Source of the DNA: Streptomyces fructofermentans
GTDB lineage: Bacteria; Actinomycetota; Actinomycetes; Streptomycetales; Streptomycetaceae
NCBI RefSeq assembly: GCF_014651055.1
Contig: NZ_BMWD01000001.1
Span: forward strand, 606,635 to 670,634
Length of the DNA: 64,000 bases
Direction of reading: 5' to 3'
The position numbers and the translations under genes are program-made. Each line of letters begins with the position of its first letter. Positions within the stretch are counted from its first letter, which is position 1. Below are positions 41,736-50,470 of the stretch, piece by piece. The notes below the pieces were generated by a model, which saw nothing but the letters and a program-made list of their open reading frames with translations, was not told the origin of the DNA and did no database searches.

Positions 41736-44215
41736 TGCCCCTCCACCTGCGGGTCCCCGCCGCCGGGCCGCCCGCGGCCGCGCACCCGGGGTTCGCCGAC
41801 GCCCCGGGCGTCCCCGACCCGATCGAGGTGACCGACCGGTACCTCCGCCGCGGCGGACGCCCCTGGTTCCCGGTCTCCGGCGAGTTCCACTACAGCCGCC
41901 ACCCGGCCCGGCACTGGGAGGAGGAACTGCTGAAGACGAAGGCGGGCGGCGTCACGGCCGTCTCCTCGTACGTCATCTGGATCCACCACGAGGAGACCGA
42001 GGGGCGCGTGCGCTTCGACGGCGACCGCGACCTGCGCCGATTCGCCTCCCTCTGCGCCCGCCACGGCCTGGACCTCGTCCTGCGCATCGGCCCCTGGTGC
42101 CACGCCGAGGTGCGCAACGGGGGCCTCCCCGACTGGCTCCTGGCCCGCCCCTGCGCACCGCGCACCGACGACCCCGGCTACCTCGCGCCCGTACGCGCCT
42201 GGTTCGCCGCGGTCGCCCGACAGCTCGACGGCCTCGACCGCGCGCACGGCGGCCCCGTCGTCGCGATCCAGGTGGAGAACGAGCTGTACGACGGGCCCGG
42301 CCACCTCCTGACCCTCAAACGCATGGCGCGCGAGGCCGGTCTGAGCGCCCCGCTGTGGACCGCGACGGCGTGGGGCGGCGTCCGGCTCCCGCCGGGCGAG
42401 CTGCTGCCGCTGTACGGCGGCTACCCCGAGGCCTTCTGGACCGAGGCCGACGGCGGCTGGCCCGACACCTGCCGCAAGCACTACTTCTTCACCCACCAGC
42501 GCGACGACGAGGGCATCGGCGCCGACCTGCGCCCCACGGCCCCGCGGGGCGGCGAACCGGACCGCCCCGCCGACCGCTTCCCCTGGGCCACCTGCGAACT
42601 CGGTGCCGGCATGGCGGTGTCGTACCACCGCAGACCGCGCGTCGACGCCGCCGACGTGGGCGCGCTCGGCCTCACCAAGATCGGCTGCGGCTCGGTGTGG
42701 CAGGGCCACTACATGTTCCACGGCGGTACGAACCCGTCCGGCGGACCGACGGGCCTCCAGGAGTCGCACGCCACCGGCTACCCCAACGACCTGCCCGTCC
42801 TCACCTACGACTTCCAGGCCCCGCTGGGCGAGTACGGCCAGTACCGGCCCTCGTACGGCGAACTGCGGCTCCAGCACCTGCTGCTGGCCGGATTCGGCGA
42901 GCTGATCGCGCCGATGCCCTCCGTCCTCCCGGAGCGGCTCCCGGCGGGCCAGGACGACCGGGACACCCTGCGCTGGGCGGTCCGGGCCGAGGACGGCTCC
43001 GGATTCCTCTTCGTCAACAACCACCAGCCGCACGAACCCCTGCCGCCCCACCCGGACACGACGTTCACCGTCGCGTTCCCGGCTGGGGACGCCCTCACCC
43101 TGCCCAGCGCCCCCGTCACCGTGCCGGCCGGCGCCTACTTCTGCTGGCCGCTGCGCCTCGACGTGGCCGGGCTGCTCCTGGACTGGGCCACCGCCCAGCC
43201 GGTGTGCACCGTCGACGACCGGGGGCGCACGCTGCTGGTGCTGGCCGCCACCGACGGCGTCCCGGCCGAACTCGCCCTCGCGGCGGACACCGTGGCCTCC
43301 GTACGCACCCCCTCGGGCCAGGTCTCCCGGCGCGACGGGCGTCTCCTGGTCACGGGGGTGCGGCCCGGCACCGGCGCCCTCGTCGAGGTCGACACGGCGG
43401 ACGGCGCCAGGGTCGGCCTCCTGGTCCTGGACGCGGCGACGGCCCGTACCGCCTACCGGGGACCCGCCTGGGGCGCCGAGCGGCTGGTGCTCTGCGCCGA
43501 CGGCGTGGTCTTCGACGAGCACGCGCGGGAGGTACGGGTCCACAGCACCGCCGCGGAGCCCTCGTTCGCCGTGCTCCCCGCGCCGGAGCGGCCCCCGGTG
43601 GCGGCGGACGCGCGCGTACGGGAGACGGCGGACGGCGTGCTGACCCGCTACACGCTGACCTCCACCGCGCCGCCCGCCGCCCACCCTCCCGCCACCGCGG
43701 TCCTGCTCCGGCCTGCGGGCCCGGCGCCCGAACCGGTGACGGGGGTGCGGGGCCGCGCGAGCGCCCCGGCCGACAACTGCTTCGACACGGTGGCCGCCGA
43801 GTACGCCGTCCCCGTGCCCGACGAACTGCCGCGTACGGGCGCCCTGTTGCGGGTGCGGTGGAGCGGGGACGTGGCGCGGGCGTACGCGGCGGACGACCGG
43901 GTGGCCGCGCTGCCGGGTCCGACGCCGGTGGCCGGTCCGACGCCGGCGGCGGGGCAGGGGCCGGCGGCGGGGGATGGCCCGGGGCCGGGGGAGTGGCCGG
44001 TGGCGGACCAGTTCCACGCGGGACGGGTCTGGGACATCGGGCTCGACCGGCTGCCCGCGACGGCACGGGCACTGCTCCTGAGAGTGCTGCCCCGGCACCC
44101 CGACGCCCGGGTGCACCTCCCGGCGGGGACGCGGGACGACGGAGGGGCAGCCGCGGTCCGGCACGTCGAGTGGGCGGTGTCCCGGGCCTGGGTGACGCGC
44201 GAGGACGAGGGCTGA
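41735..44215 (+). CDS. Second glycoside hydrolase family 35 protein, long form
   Basis: Encodes 826 aa from ATG 41735, overlapping the first GH35 gene (TGATG). The barrel is recognisable: FPVSGEFHYSRHPARHWEEEL, acid/base glutamate 183 (QVENELYD) and nucleophile 288 (TCELGAGMAVSYHRRP), with MFHGGTNPSGG. The two catalytic residues are 105 apart, against 76 in the neighbour, because of an insertion between them. About 400 residues of beta-rich domains follow. It has low similarity to its neighbour, so the two probably cut different linkages of one glycan. No signal peptide. The segment near 735-750 is Pro/Gly-rich with repeated GPTPVAGPTPAAG. Confidence 0.92.
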   Translation: MPLHLRVPAAGPPAAAHPGFADAPGVPDPIEVTDRYLRRGGRPWFPVSGEFHYSRHPARHWEEELLKTKAGGVTAVSSYVIWIHHEETEGRVRFDGDRDLRRFASLCARHGLDLVLRIGPWCHAEVRNGGLPDWLLARPCAPRTDDPGYLAPVRAWFAAVARQLDGLDRAHGGPVVAIQVENELYDGPGHLLTLKRMAREAGLSAPLWTATAWGGVRLPPGELLPLYGGYPEAFWTEADGGWPDTCRKHYFFTHQRDDEGIGADLRPTAPRGGEPDRPADRFPWATCELGAGMAVSYHRRPRVDAADVGALGLTKIGCGSVWQGHYMFHGGTNPSGGPTGLQESHATGYPNDLPVLTYDFQAPLGEYGQYRPSYGELRLQHLLLAGFGELIAPMPSVLPERLPAGQDDRDTLRWAVRAEDGSGFLFVNNHQPHEPLPPHPDTTFTVAFPAGDALTLPSAPVTVPAGAYFCWPLRLDVAGLLLDWATAQPVCTVDDRGRTLLVLAATDGVPAELALAADTVASVRTPSGQVSRRDGRLLVTGVRPGTGALVEVDTADGARVGLLVLDAATARTAYRGPAWGAERLVLCADGVVFDEHAREVRVHSTAAEPSFAVLPAPERPPVAADARVRETADGVLTRYTLTSTAPPAAHPPATAVLLRPAGPAPEPVTGVRGRASAPADNCFDTVAAEYAVPVPDELPRTGALLRVRWSGDVARAYAADDRVAALPGPTPVAGPTPAAGQGPAAGDGPGPGEWPVADQFHAGRVWDIGLDRLPATARALLLRVLPRHPDARVHLPAGTRDDGGAAAVRHVEWAVSRAWVTREDEG

Positions 44216-44280
44216 GGAGGACGGGGGAAGGACGGTAGGAGGAGCGCGGTGGTGGACGCGAGCGGGAGCGTCCGGGCGGA

Positions 44281-44324
44281 CGGAGGAGGGGCGCGGGCGT
44301 GACGGAGGAGGGGCGCGGGCGTGA
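44281..44324 (+). repeat. Two tandem 22-bp direct repeats before the LacI gene
   Basis: CGGAGGAGGGGCGCGGGCGT followed by GA occurs twice without a gap (44281-44302 and 44303-44324), between the second GH35 gene and the regulator gene. Its purpose is unknown; the G-rich units could affect transcript readthrough. Confidence 0.7.
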
Positions 44325-44406
44325 CACCCCTTCCGCCCGGCGGCCTATCCTGTGGGCCTGCCGGGCGGGCAGGACCGCCGGGACGAGTCCGAAGGAAGCA
44401 CCCTCC

Positions 44407-45498
44407 ATGACCCGAAGTGCCGGTGGCGGCGCCGTTCCCAAGGGCCGCAGCCGTCGAAACTTCGCGGGAGCCCGCCCGGTGATGGACGACGTGGCGCGCC
44501 TGGCGGGTGTCTCCAAGCAGACCGTCTCCCGGGTGCTGAACGACAACCCGGCCGTGAGGCCCGAGACCCGCGAGGCGGTCCTCGCCGCGATGAGCACGCT
44601 CGGCTACCGCCCCAGCCGCAGCGCGCGCTCCCTGGCCAGTGGCCGGACCCGGATGCTCGGGGTCATCTCCTTCGACGCGGCCCGCTTCGGGCCCGCCTCC
44701 ATCCTGACCGCCATCAACACCGCGGCCCAGGAAGCCGGCTACCTGGTGAGCTCCATCGCGCTGGACACCGCGGACCGGGCGACGGTCGTACGCGCCGTGG
44801 ACACGCTCTCCGCCGAGGGCGCGGACGGGGTCATCGCCATCGCCCCCCAGCGCTGGGTCGGCAGGGCACTGGCCGAGGCACGGCTCGACACCCCGCTGAT
44901 GGTGCTGGAGAACGACCTCGGCAAGGACGCCTCCTTCGTCACGGCGGACAACCACGCGGGCGCCCGCATGGCCACCGAACACCTCCTCGCCCACGGTCAC
45001 GCCACCGTCCGGCACATCGCGGGCCCGACGGGCTGGCTGTCCGCGGACCGCCGGGTCGAGGCCTGGCGGGCCACGCTGGAGGCCGCCGGCGCCGAGGTCC
45101 ACGAGCCGCTCGTCGGCGACTGGAGCGCTGACTCCGGCTACGAACTCGGCCGCCGCCTCGCCGCCCGCCCCGAGGTCACCGCGGTCTTCGCCTCGAACGA
45201 CCAGATGGCCCTCGGCGTGCTGCGCGCCCTGCACGAGGCGGGCCGCCGCGTCCCCGACGACGTCAGTGTCGTCGGCTACGACGACATCCCCGAGGCCGCT
45301 CACCTGCTGCCCCCGCTCACCACGGTCCGCACGGACTTCCCGGAGATCGGCACCCGCTCACTGCGCCTGCTCCTCTCCCAGTTGGAAGGCGCGCCGGGCG
45401 GGCCGGGCGGGCCGGGCGGGCCGGAACAGGCACTCGACCACGTGGTGCCCGTCGAACTGATCGTCCGCCGGAGCACGGGCCCCGCCCCGGGTCGCTGA
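44407..45498 (+). CDS. LacI-family transcriptional regulator
   Basis: Encodes 363 aa from ATG 44407. The helix-turn-helix and hinge are canonical (MDDVARLAGVSKQTVSRVLNDNPAVRPETREAVLAAM, then LGYRPSRSARSLASGRT). The remainder is a periplasmic-binding-protein-like sugar sensor with FASNDQMALGVLRALHEAGRRVPDDVSVVGYDDIPEA. A GGPGGPGG insertion near residue 330 is a low-complexity oddity. It sits directly after the GH35 genes and should repress them and the MFS gene, probably through GTTACCGGTAAC at 38410, releasing when a sugar binds. Confidence 0.95.
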   Translation: MTRSAGGGAVPKGRSRRNFAGARPVMDDVARLAGVSKQTVSRVLNDNPAVRPETREAVLAAMSTLGYRPSRSARSLASGRTRMLGVISFDAARFGPASILTAINTAAQEAGYLVSSIALDTADRATVVRAVDTLSAEGADGVIAIAPQRWVGRALAEARLDTPLMVLENDLGKDASFVTADNHAGARMATEHLLAHGHATVRHIAGPTGWLSADRRVEAWRATLEAAGAEVHEPLVGDWSADSGYELGRRLAARPEVTAVFASNDQMALGVLRALHEAGRRVPDDVSVVGYDDIPEAAHLLPPLTTVRTDFPEIGTRSLRLLLSQLEGAPGGPGGPGGPEQALDHVVPVELIVRRSTGPAPGR

Positions 45499-45575
45499 CG
45501 CCCGAGGCCGCTCGTACCCGCGGCCGTCGGGACTCCCGGCGCGGGCGGCCGCGCGCGACGCGATAGAAATGACGC

Positions 45576-46109
45576 ATGCCGGAGCGAGAGAACCCCGTCG
45601 GGGGTACGGACGATGTCGAGGCGGTGGCACGCGCGGTGCTCACCGCCTCCCGCCTGCTGGTCGCGGTCTCCGCGCGCTCACTCGCCGTCGTCGAGGAACG
45701 GGTGACGCTGCCGCAGTTCCGGATGCTCGTGGTGCTCTCCATGCACGGGGCCACCAAACTGGTCACGCTCGCCGAGCAGCTGCAGGTCGCGCCGTCGACG
45801 GCCATGCGCATGCTTGACCGGCTCATCGCCGCGGGCCTCGCGGACCGCCGGACCAACCCCGACAGCCGCCGCGAGACCGTACTGCAGCTCACGGAGGAGG
45901 GCCGCCGCGCCGTCGCCGACGTCATGGCGCGGCGGCGGGCCGAGATCTCCGTGATCGTCGAACGCCTCTCCCCGGAGCAGCGCGTGTCCCTGATCGAGGC
46001 GCTGAACGCCTTCAGCGAGGCGGGCGCCGAGGCACCGGTTCCCGACCTGGCGGACACGGAGCCGTTCCCGCTGGGCTGGGTGGACGCGGCACCGGCGGGT
46101 GACGGGTGA
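45576..46109 (+). CDS. MarR-family transcriptional regulator
   Basis: Encodes 177 aa. The winged helix is clear (TLAEQLQVAPSTAMRMLDRLIAAGLADRRTNPDSRRETVLQLTEEG). Helices for dimer formation flank it. Its final codons (GDG and stop) lie in a run of six CGGGTGA heptamers. It is convergent with the DUF4142 gene. Target unknown. Confidence 0.92.
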   Translation: MPERENPVGGTDDVEAVARAVLTASRLLVAVSARSLAVVEERVTLPQFRMLVVLSMHGATKLVTLAEQLQVAPSTAMRMLDRLIAAGLADRRTNPDSRRETVLQLTEEGRRAVADVMARRRAEISVIVERLSPEQRVSLIEALNAFSEAGAEAPVPDLADTEPFPLGWVDAAPAGDG

Positions 46110-46137
46110 CGGGTGACGGGTGACGGGTGACGGGTGA
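46096..46137 (+). repeat. Six tandem copies of the heptamer CGGGTGA
   Basis: Six perfect copies of CGGGTGA run from 46096 to 46137 across the 3' end of the MarR gene and supply its stop codon. Because the stop falls in the second copy, changes in copy number beyond that would not alter the protein. This is a simple-sequence tract prone to slippage. Confidence 0.9.
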
Positions 46138-46210
46138 GCGTCACCCCTTGAGCCATCGCTCCGCGACCCGTCGGCCGCGGTGACCCGTCACCGCGTCGCG
46201 GAGCGGACCG

Positions 46211-46981
46211 TCATCCGCCGGACGAGCCGTAGGCGGAGGCGATCGTCGGGGAGGCGGCGGGGGTCGGCGCGGCCGTGTCGACGTCCACCCCCTTGGGCTG
46301 GAGCAGCGTCAGGACGGGCGCGCCCGGCTGGGGCGGCGGCGGGGTCGTCTGGTCCTTGGGCATCTTCGGCGGGCTGGTCTGCTGGAAGTTGACCTGGTCG
46401 TAGTTGACCAGGTCGGTCTTCTCCAGCACGGTGATGTGGTCCAGGACGGTGTCGTTGGCCTGGTCGGCCAGCTGGCGGACCAGGGTGTTCCTGGTCGTGG
46501 CGCGGATCTTGGCGATCGCCGGGAAGATCTGGCCGTGCGTCACCCGCATGATGTTCACCGCGGTCGTGTCGAACTGCTTCCCGTCGCTGCCGTCCACGGT
46601 CGCCACGAACTGCTGCTGCTGGGGCGAGGCCTGGTTGGGCAGGGTGATGCCCAGCTCGGGGGCGATCCTGCGGCAGCTGGCGTCGAGCCGGGAGTGGCCG
46701 ACGACGAGGTGCGTACCGGCCTCCTTCATCGCCGGGGTCGTACCCCGCTCCATGGCCATCAGCCCGAGCGGATGCTCCCAGAGTCCGGCCGCCCGCACCT
46801 TCACGACGAAGTCCCGGTCGGCCTCGGTCAGCGGCCCGTAACGGGTGTTGGCGATGATCCGCTCCGGGTCGGTGGTCGTCTTCTGGACGCCGATCAGGGC
46901 GGGATACGCGAGCGCGGCGAGTGTCAGAACCATTCCGCCGATCACGAACACGGTTCCTGCTGAGCGTTGCGATACGCGCAT
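46211..46981 (-). CDS. Secreted/anchored DUF4142 protein
   Basis: Encodes 256 aa behind a strong AGGAGG site. An N-terminal hydrophobic helix (TVFVIGGMVLTLAALAYPALIG) anchors or exports it. Residues about 50-190 form the DUF4142 helical bundle (LTEADRDFVVKVRAAGLWEHPLGLMAMERG, then LPNQASPQQQQFVATVDGSDGKQFDTTAV), a ferritin-like fold without obvious metal ligands throughout. The C-terminal tail is Pro/Thr/Ala rich. Function unknown. Its upstream region contains two palindromes in an AT-richer patch. Confidence 0.92.
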   Translation of the reverse strand: MRVSQRSAGTVFVIGGMVLTLAALAYPALIGVQKTTTDPERIIANTRYGPLTEADRDFVVKVRAAGLWEHPLGLMAMERGTTPAMKEAGTHLVVGHSRLDASCRRIAPELGITLPNQASPQQQQFVATVDGSDGKQFDTTAVNIMRVTHGQIFPAIAKIRATTRNTLVRQLADQANDTVLDHITVLEKTDLVNYDQVNFQQTSPPKMPKDQTTPPPPQPGAPVLTLLQPKGVDVDTAAPTPAASPTIASAYGSSGG

Positions 46982-47051
46982 GGTGCCTCCTGTGGGGGTC
47001 GAACGGCACGGAGGTGGGGGCCGGGCCTACGGAGGAGTACGCAAAAGAAGC

Positions 47052-47064
47052 ATGATGCAATCAT
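47052..47064. promoter_or_regulatory. Palindrome ATGATGCAATCAT upstream of the DUF4142 gene
   Basis: ATGAT-GCA-ATCAT is a perfect inverted repeat, 71 bases before the DUF4142 start, in a stretch (about 47040-47100) that is far richer in A/T than its surroundings. Such AT-rich sites in Streptomyces are often promoters with operators. The binding protein is unknown. Confidence 0.45.
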
Positions 47065-47081
47065 TGTTCTGACTAAATTTT

Positions 47082-47092
47082 GCACTCAGTGC
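47082..47092. promoter_or_regulatory. Palindrome GCACTCAGTGC upstream of the DUF4142 gene
   Basis: GCACT-C-AGTGC is a perfect inverted repeat flanked by TTTT on one side, similar in style to TetR-family operators (TTTGCACTnAGTGCAAA type). It is 101 bases before the DUF4142 start. No TetR gene lies next to it, so the regulator would act from a distance. Confidence 0.45.
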
Positions 47093-47240
47093 GATCAGCC
47101 ACGCTCCACCGCGGGCGCAAAACCGGCCGGTCCCGGGCAGACCGGCAAACTCCGCCCGGACGCGGACGCGGACGCCGACGCCGACGCGGCCCGCGCACGG
47201 AGGAGTCGCCGTACGGTGCCGTCCGTCCGCGGCGCAGGCG

Positions 47241-47648
47241 TCACCAGTCGCGCCAACGGTCCGTGATCGCCGACGGATCGATGCCCTGCCTCGCCGCGAG
47301 GGCGTCCACGTCCACACCGCTCGCGACCAGGGTCCGGTCGATGTACGCGCACAACTGCTCCCGCTCCTCCGTGCAGAAGCCGGCGCCACCGTGTCCCGCG
47401 TCCCCGTCGACCGCGTTCAGTTCGAGAACCACCCGTTCGACAGCGGCGAGGACAGCGCCGTCGCAGGGCTCCCGCAACGCACGGACCTCGACCTCGAACG
47501 ACTCCAGGGCGGTGTCCGTCGCCCGCAGCAACGACTCGGGGTAGAGGTCCGCGGAGTCGGCGCACTCCGGGTCCAGGGTCCCGGCCGCCACCTCACGAGC
47601 CGTCTCGGCCATCCAGGCACGCCAGTCGTCGGTCGGTCTGCTCGTCAT
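47241..47648 (-). CDS. Conserved hypothetical protein, acidic
   Basis: Encodes 135 aa from an ATG at 47646-47648. I do not recognise a characterised family. It is acidic and helical, opening with DDWRAWMAETAREVAAG and closing with LAARQGIDPSAITDRWRDW. The middle segment VVLELNAVDGDAGHGGAGFCTEEREQLCAYID has the look of small Streptomyces proteins sometimes found with immunity-type genes. No signal peptide. It lies 88 bp downstream of the repeat-protein gene on the same strand. Confidence 0.72.
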   Translation of the reverse strand: MTSRPTDDWRAWMAETAREVAAGTLDPECADSADLYPESLLRATDTALESFEVEVRALREPCDGAVLAAVERVVLELNAVDGDAGHGGAGFCTEEREQLCAYIDRTLVASGVDVDALAARQGIDPSAITDRWRDW

Positions 47649-47735
47649 GGCGGGAGGGTAGGTGCGGGCACTGACAGAGTCCCCGTCGGCCCGGAACACG
47701 GGCATCGATCGCGCCGCCCGGAGACAGGCGTGGCG

Positions 47736-49238
47736 TCATTGCCCGCCGCGGGGGAGACCGGCCCGGTCCAGCAGTTCGTGGAGGCGCTCGGCGGACAGCC
47801 CGGGGTTGGCGGCCGCTCCCTCCGCGGTGGCGGGCCGGTCGAGAAGCGTCGCGATCAGGTCCGCGGGCAGGAGCGGGTTGGCGGCGGCGGCGCGCCGCAC
47901 ACCGGCATCGGTGTCGGTGAGCAGGTCGACGGGTGGCCCGCCCAGCGTGGGGTCCCCGGCGGCCAGCCCACGTACCTCCGGGTCCCCGTGGCCGAGGAGG
48001 TGCCGCAGACCGGTGCGCGGCAGACGGGACAGCGTCAGCAGATACGGACGCCCGCGGGGAATCGCGACGAAGGCGTCCAGGACGATCCGGGGCGGCGCGA
48101 GAGGGTGGTTGCAGGCGAGCAGGTGCCGCACCTGCTCGTCGGGGTCGTCGGCCAGGCGCCGCACCAGGTGCTCCGGAAGCCCGGGGCAGGTGGCGGCGAC
48201 CCGGCGGAGCAAGGGGTGCTCGGACGCGGCGCAGGTGCCGTACCATTCGCTGTCCGGCTCCACCCGCATCTCGCCGAACGGCCCGATGTCCTCCGTGGCG
48301 AGCCCGAAGACCCGGTCCAGGGCGTGGCGTTGGGGCCAGGTGCGAGGCAGGGGATGCGCCCGGGCCCGGGTCCGCACGGCGTCGTCCGGATCCCTGGCGA
48401 GCTCGTCCAGCAGCGGCCGACCGAGGTCGGCCCGGCCTGCCACGCAGGCGCGTACACGGGGGTCGGGATCGTGTGCGAGGCGCGCCACGACGTCCGCGGG
48501 AGTGTGGCGGTTGTGCGCCAGCGACCACAGGTCCCGTCCCTGGGCGAGGCACGCCTCGGCCACGGCGTGGGACACGGCGTACTCGAGGAGCATGAGCGAC
48601 CGCATGTGGCCGTCGGCCTCCGGCAGTTCGGCCTCCATGGCTGCGGGGTCCAGCACACGGCTGTGCCTGCGTGCCGCATCGCGCACCGAGGGTTCCGGAT
48701 CGGCCAGCAGGGCCTCGCGCTGCCCGGGCGTGAGCCAGAGCCACCGGCCGGCCGCCTGCACCCGAAGCCCGGGGTTCCGGTGGGCCGGCATCGCACGGTG
48801 GTAGGACACGGATATCTGCCGGGAGTACACCAGGTCGTGCCGGATGTCGTCGGCCGTGGCGAACGGTCGGCCGCCGGCGGGGTCGTCCTGCCTCGTCAGC
48901 AGCGTCTCGACGACGTCGTCGGGCAGCGGTTCGACCCGCTCCCTCCGCGGTTGGGGTCCGGAGGCGAGGTCGCTGAGGACGAAGGCGTCCGGGTCGTCGA
49001 CCAGCGGGCTGCGCTGGGCTGCGGTGGCGTAGTGGCTGCGGGCGAACGCCCGGCGGAGCGCGGGCTCCGGATGCGCGATCACCGCGTCGACGACGGCCGA
49101 GGGCAGCGCACGCTCCCGGCACAGGACCTGCCAGGCCGCGCGTGCGGCCGGGTGCAGCAGACGCAGCAGGACGCCGGAGGGCGCGGCCGCGTTGGCCGCG
49201 ACACCGCGAAGCCACGGTTCGGTGAGCGAGGAGGACAT
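47736..49238 (-). CDS. Leucine-rich-variant / HEAT-like repeat protein
   Basis: Encodes 500 aa with no enzyme signature. It is built of alpha-helical repeats of about 24 residues with motifs such as VVARLAHDPDPRVRACVAGR, LLDELARDPDDAVRTRAR and LVRRLADDPDEQVRHLLACN, typical of leucine-rich variant (LRV) or HEAT-like solenoids. The solenoid spans nearly the full length. These are binding scaffolds; the partner is unknown. No ribosome site stands before the ATG at 49238, so the start is not firm. Downstream lies a small acidic protein, a possible partner. Confidence 0.85.
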   Translation of the reverse strand: MSSSLTEPWLRGVAANAAAPSGVLLRLLHPAARAAWQVLCRERALPSAVVDAVIAHPEPALRRAFARSHYATAAQRSPLVDDPDAFVLSDLASGPQPRRERVEPLPDDVVETLLTRQDDPAGGRPFATADDIRHDLVYSRQISVSYHRAMPAHRNPGLRVQAAGRWLWLTPGQREALLADPEPSVRDAARRHSRVLDPAAMEAELPEADGHMRSLMLLEYAVSHAVAEACLAQGRDLWSLAHNRHTPADVVARLAHDPDPRVRACVAGRADLGRPLLDELARDPDDAVRTRARAHPLPRTWPQRHALDRVFGLATEDIGPFGEMRVEPDSEWYGTCAASEHPLLRRVAATCPGLPEHLVRRLADDPDEQVRHLLACNHPLAPPRIVLDAFVAIPRGRPYLLTLSRLPRTGLRHLLGHGDPEVRGLAAGDPTLGGPPVDLLTDTDAGVRRAAAANPLLPADLIATLLDRPATAEGAAANPGLSAERLHELLDRAGLPRGGQ

Positions 49239-49445
49239 CGGAGCATCGTGGCAGTGATCAACTGACCGTGTCGACGCACTTCGTACGTGGGGATCGAGCC
49301 CGTGGCAGGTGCGGAGGTCCCGCTGAACGGGACGGTGCCTAGGCGGCGTCGGCGCGATTCGACGAACTCGCCGGTCTCGGGGACGGGCCGAACCGCACGG
49401 CGGGAAACGGCGGGAACCCGAGTCGCCGTGTTGCGTTCAGGGCGT

Positions 49446-50231
49446 TCAGGCCGCGGGGTGGGGTGTGTCCGGCGTCCTGCCCACTGCGGTCCGCTGCCTG
49501 GCGCGCACCACCTCGCGGCAGGTCCCCACGAGGAACCCCGCCGCGAGCACACTGAACACCACGGAACCATGTCGAATCCCGTCGGCCTCCCGCCCGTCCA
49601 GCCGGTCGACGTGGCGGACCACCGCGGGGTCGGACGGGTCGTGGACGACGGGTACGCGCGTTCCGGGCGTCGGGTCGGCTCCCGAGCCGCCCTCGACGTC
49701 GATGTCCGCCCGCACACTGCCGGACGAGGCGTCGAAGCGCACGGTCAAGGAGTTCGCCGAGCCCTCCTCGGACCGGCCGGAGACGGCGACCACGGTCGCG
49801 TCGGTCCGGTGCCCGTGCTCCCGGAGCCCCCGCAGAATCCGGTCCTCGGCGCGGGCTTCCCACCCCATGAACCCGGCGGGCACGCCGAACAACAGGAACC
49901 CCACGGCGGCCAGTCGGGCCCGGCCCCAGGGCGAGGGCGACTGCGCCGATGTCCCGCCGTGCCGGGAGAACAGCCGGGCGGCGAGACGGCCGGGCGGAGG
50001 AATCCGGCCGGTCCAGCGAGGAGCGCGCTCCCACCGACCCAGCAGCAGGTTCACCCCGGCGACGCCGACGGAGAGCACGACCGCGCCGCCGAAGACCTGG
50101 CCGGCAGTGAGCCCGAAAGGATTGACCAGCAGCAACACCACGAAGGCAACGACACCCACCGGGGAGGCCCACCCATTGAGAGCGCGATACGGCCCCCGAC
50201 CGCCCCTGCCCACGGACTTGCGCTCACTCAT
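49446..50231 (-). CDS. Membrane protein with DUF3592-like domain
   Basis: Encodes 261 aa. Two helices near the start (SPVGVVAFVVLLLVNPFGL and FGGAVVLSVGVAGVNLLLG), one central (LAAVGFLLFGVPAGFMGW) and one near the end (GSVVFSVLAAGFLVGTC) suggest four spans. Between the third and fourth is a soluble beta-rich domain (DATVVAVSGRSEEGSANSLTVRFD, then TRVPVVHDPSDPAVVRHV) typical of DUF3592. Function unknown. It is transcribed toward the repeat-protein gene. Confidence 0.82.
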   Translation of the reverse strand: MSERKSVGRGGRGPYRALNGWASPVGVVAFVVLLLVNPFGLTAGQVFGGAVVLSVGVAGVNLLLGRWERAPRWTGRIPPPGRLAARLFSRHGGTSAQSPSPWGRARLAAVGFLLFGVPAGFMGWEARAEDRILRGLREHGHRTDATVVAVSGRSEEGSANSLTVRFDASSGSVRADIDVEGGSGADPTPGTRVPVVHDPSDPAVVRHVDRLDGREADGIRHGSVVFSVLAAGFLVGTCREVVRARQRTAVGRTPDTPHPAA

Positions 50232-50412
50232 GTGCGACTCCTCGCCCGGTTACGAGCCAGGACACACGGGTCGGGGTGGAGGTTGCACGGTGAGCCTCCG
50301 CGGCACGGGCGGCTGCGCGGGGAGAACGACCCGGCGACGGGGCTTACACGGCAGCCATGCCCGGGGCCCGGGTCCAAGCCCCCGGACGCGTGGAACGGCC
50401 AGCAGATACGCG

Positions 50413-50452
50413 AAGACCCCGGCCTCAGCGTTTCCGCTGGTGACGGGGTCTT
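50413..50452 (-). terminator. Terminator after tRNA-Arg
   Basis: AAGACCCCG at 50413-50421 pairs with CGGGGTCTT at 50444-50452 around a 22-base loop. In the minus direction it starts about 18 bases after the tRNA 3' end and ends in a short T run. Confidence 0.8.
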
Positions 50453-50470
50453 TGGGCACCTCATAAGGGG

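Noticed and set aside
41582..44164. Minus-strand open frame of about 860 codons over the second GH35 gene
   Set aside because: Antisense shadow with Arg/Gly/Val-rich composition and no domains.
46096..46137. Heptamer tract as a phase-variation switch for the MarR gene
   Set aside because: The stop codon falls in the second repeat, so changes in the number of later copies do not change the protein.
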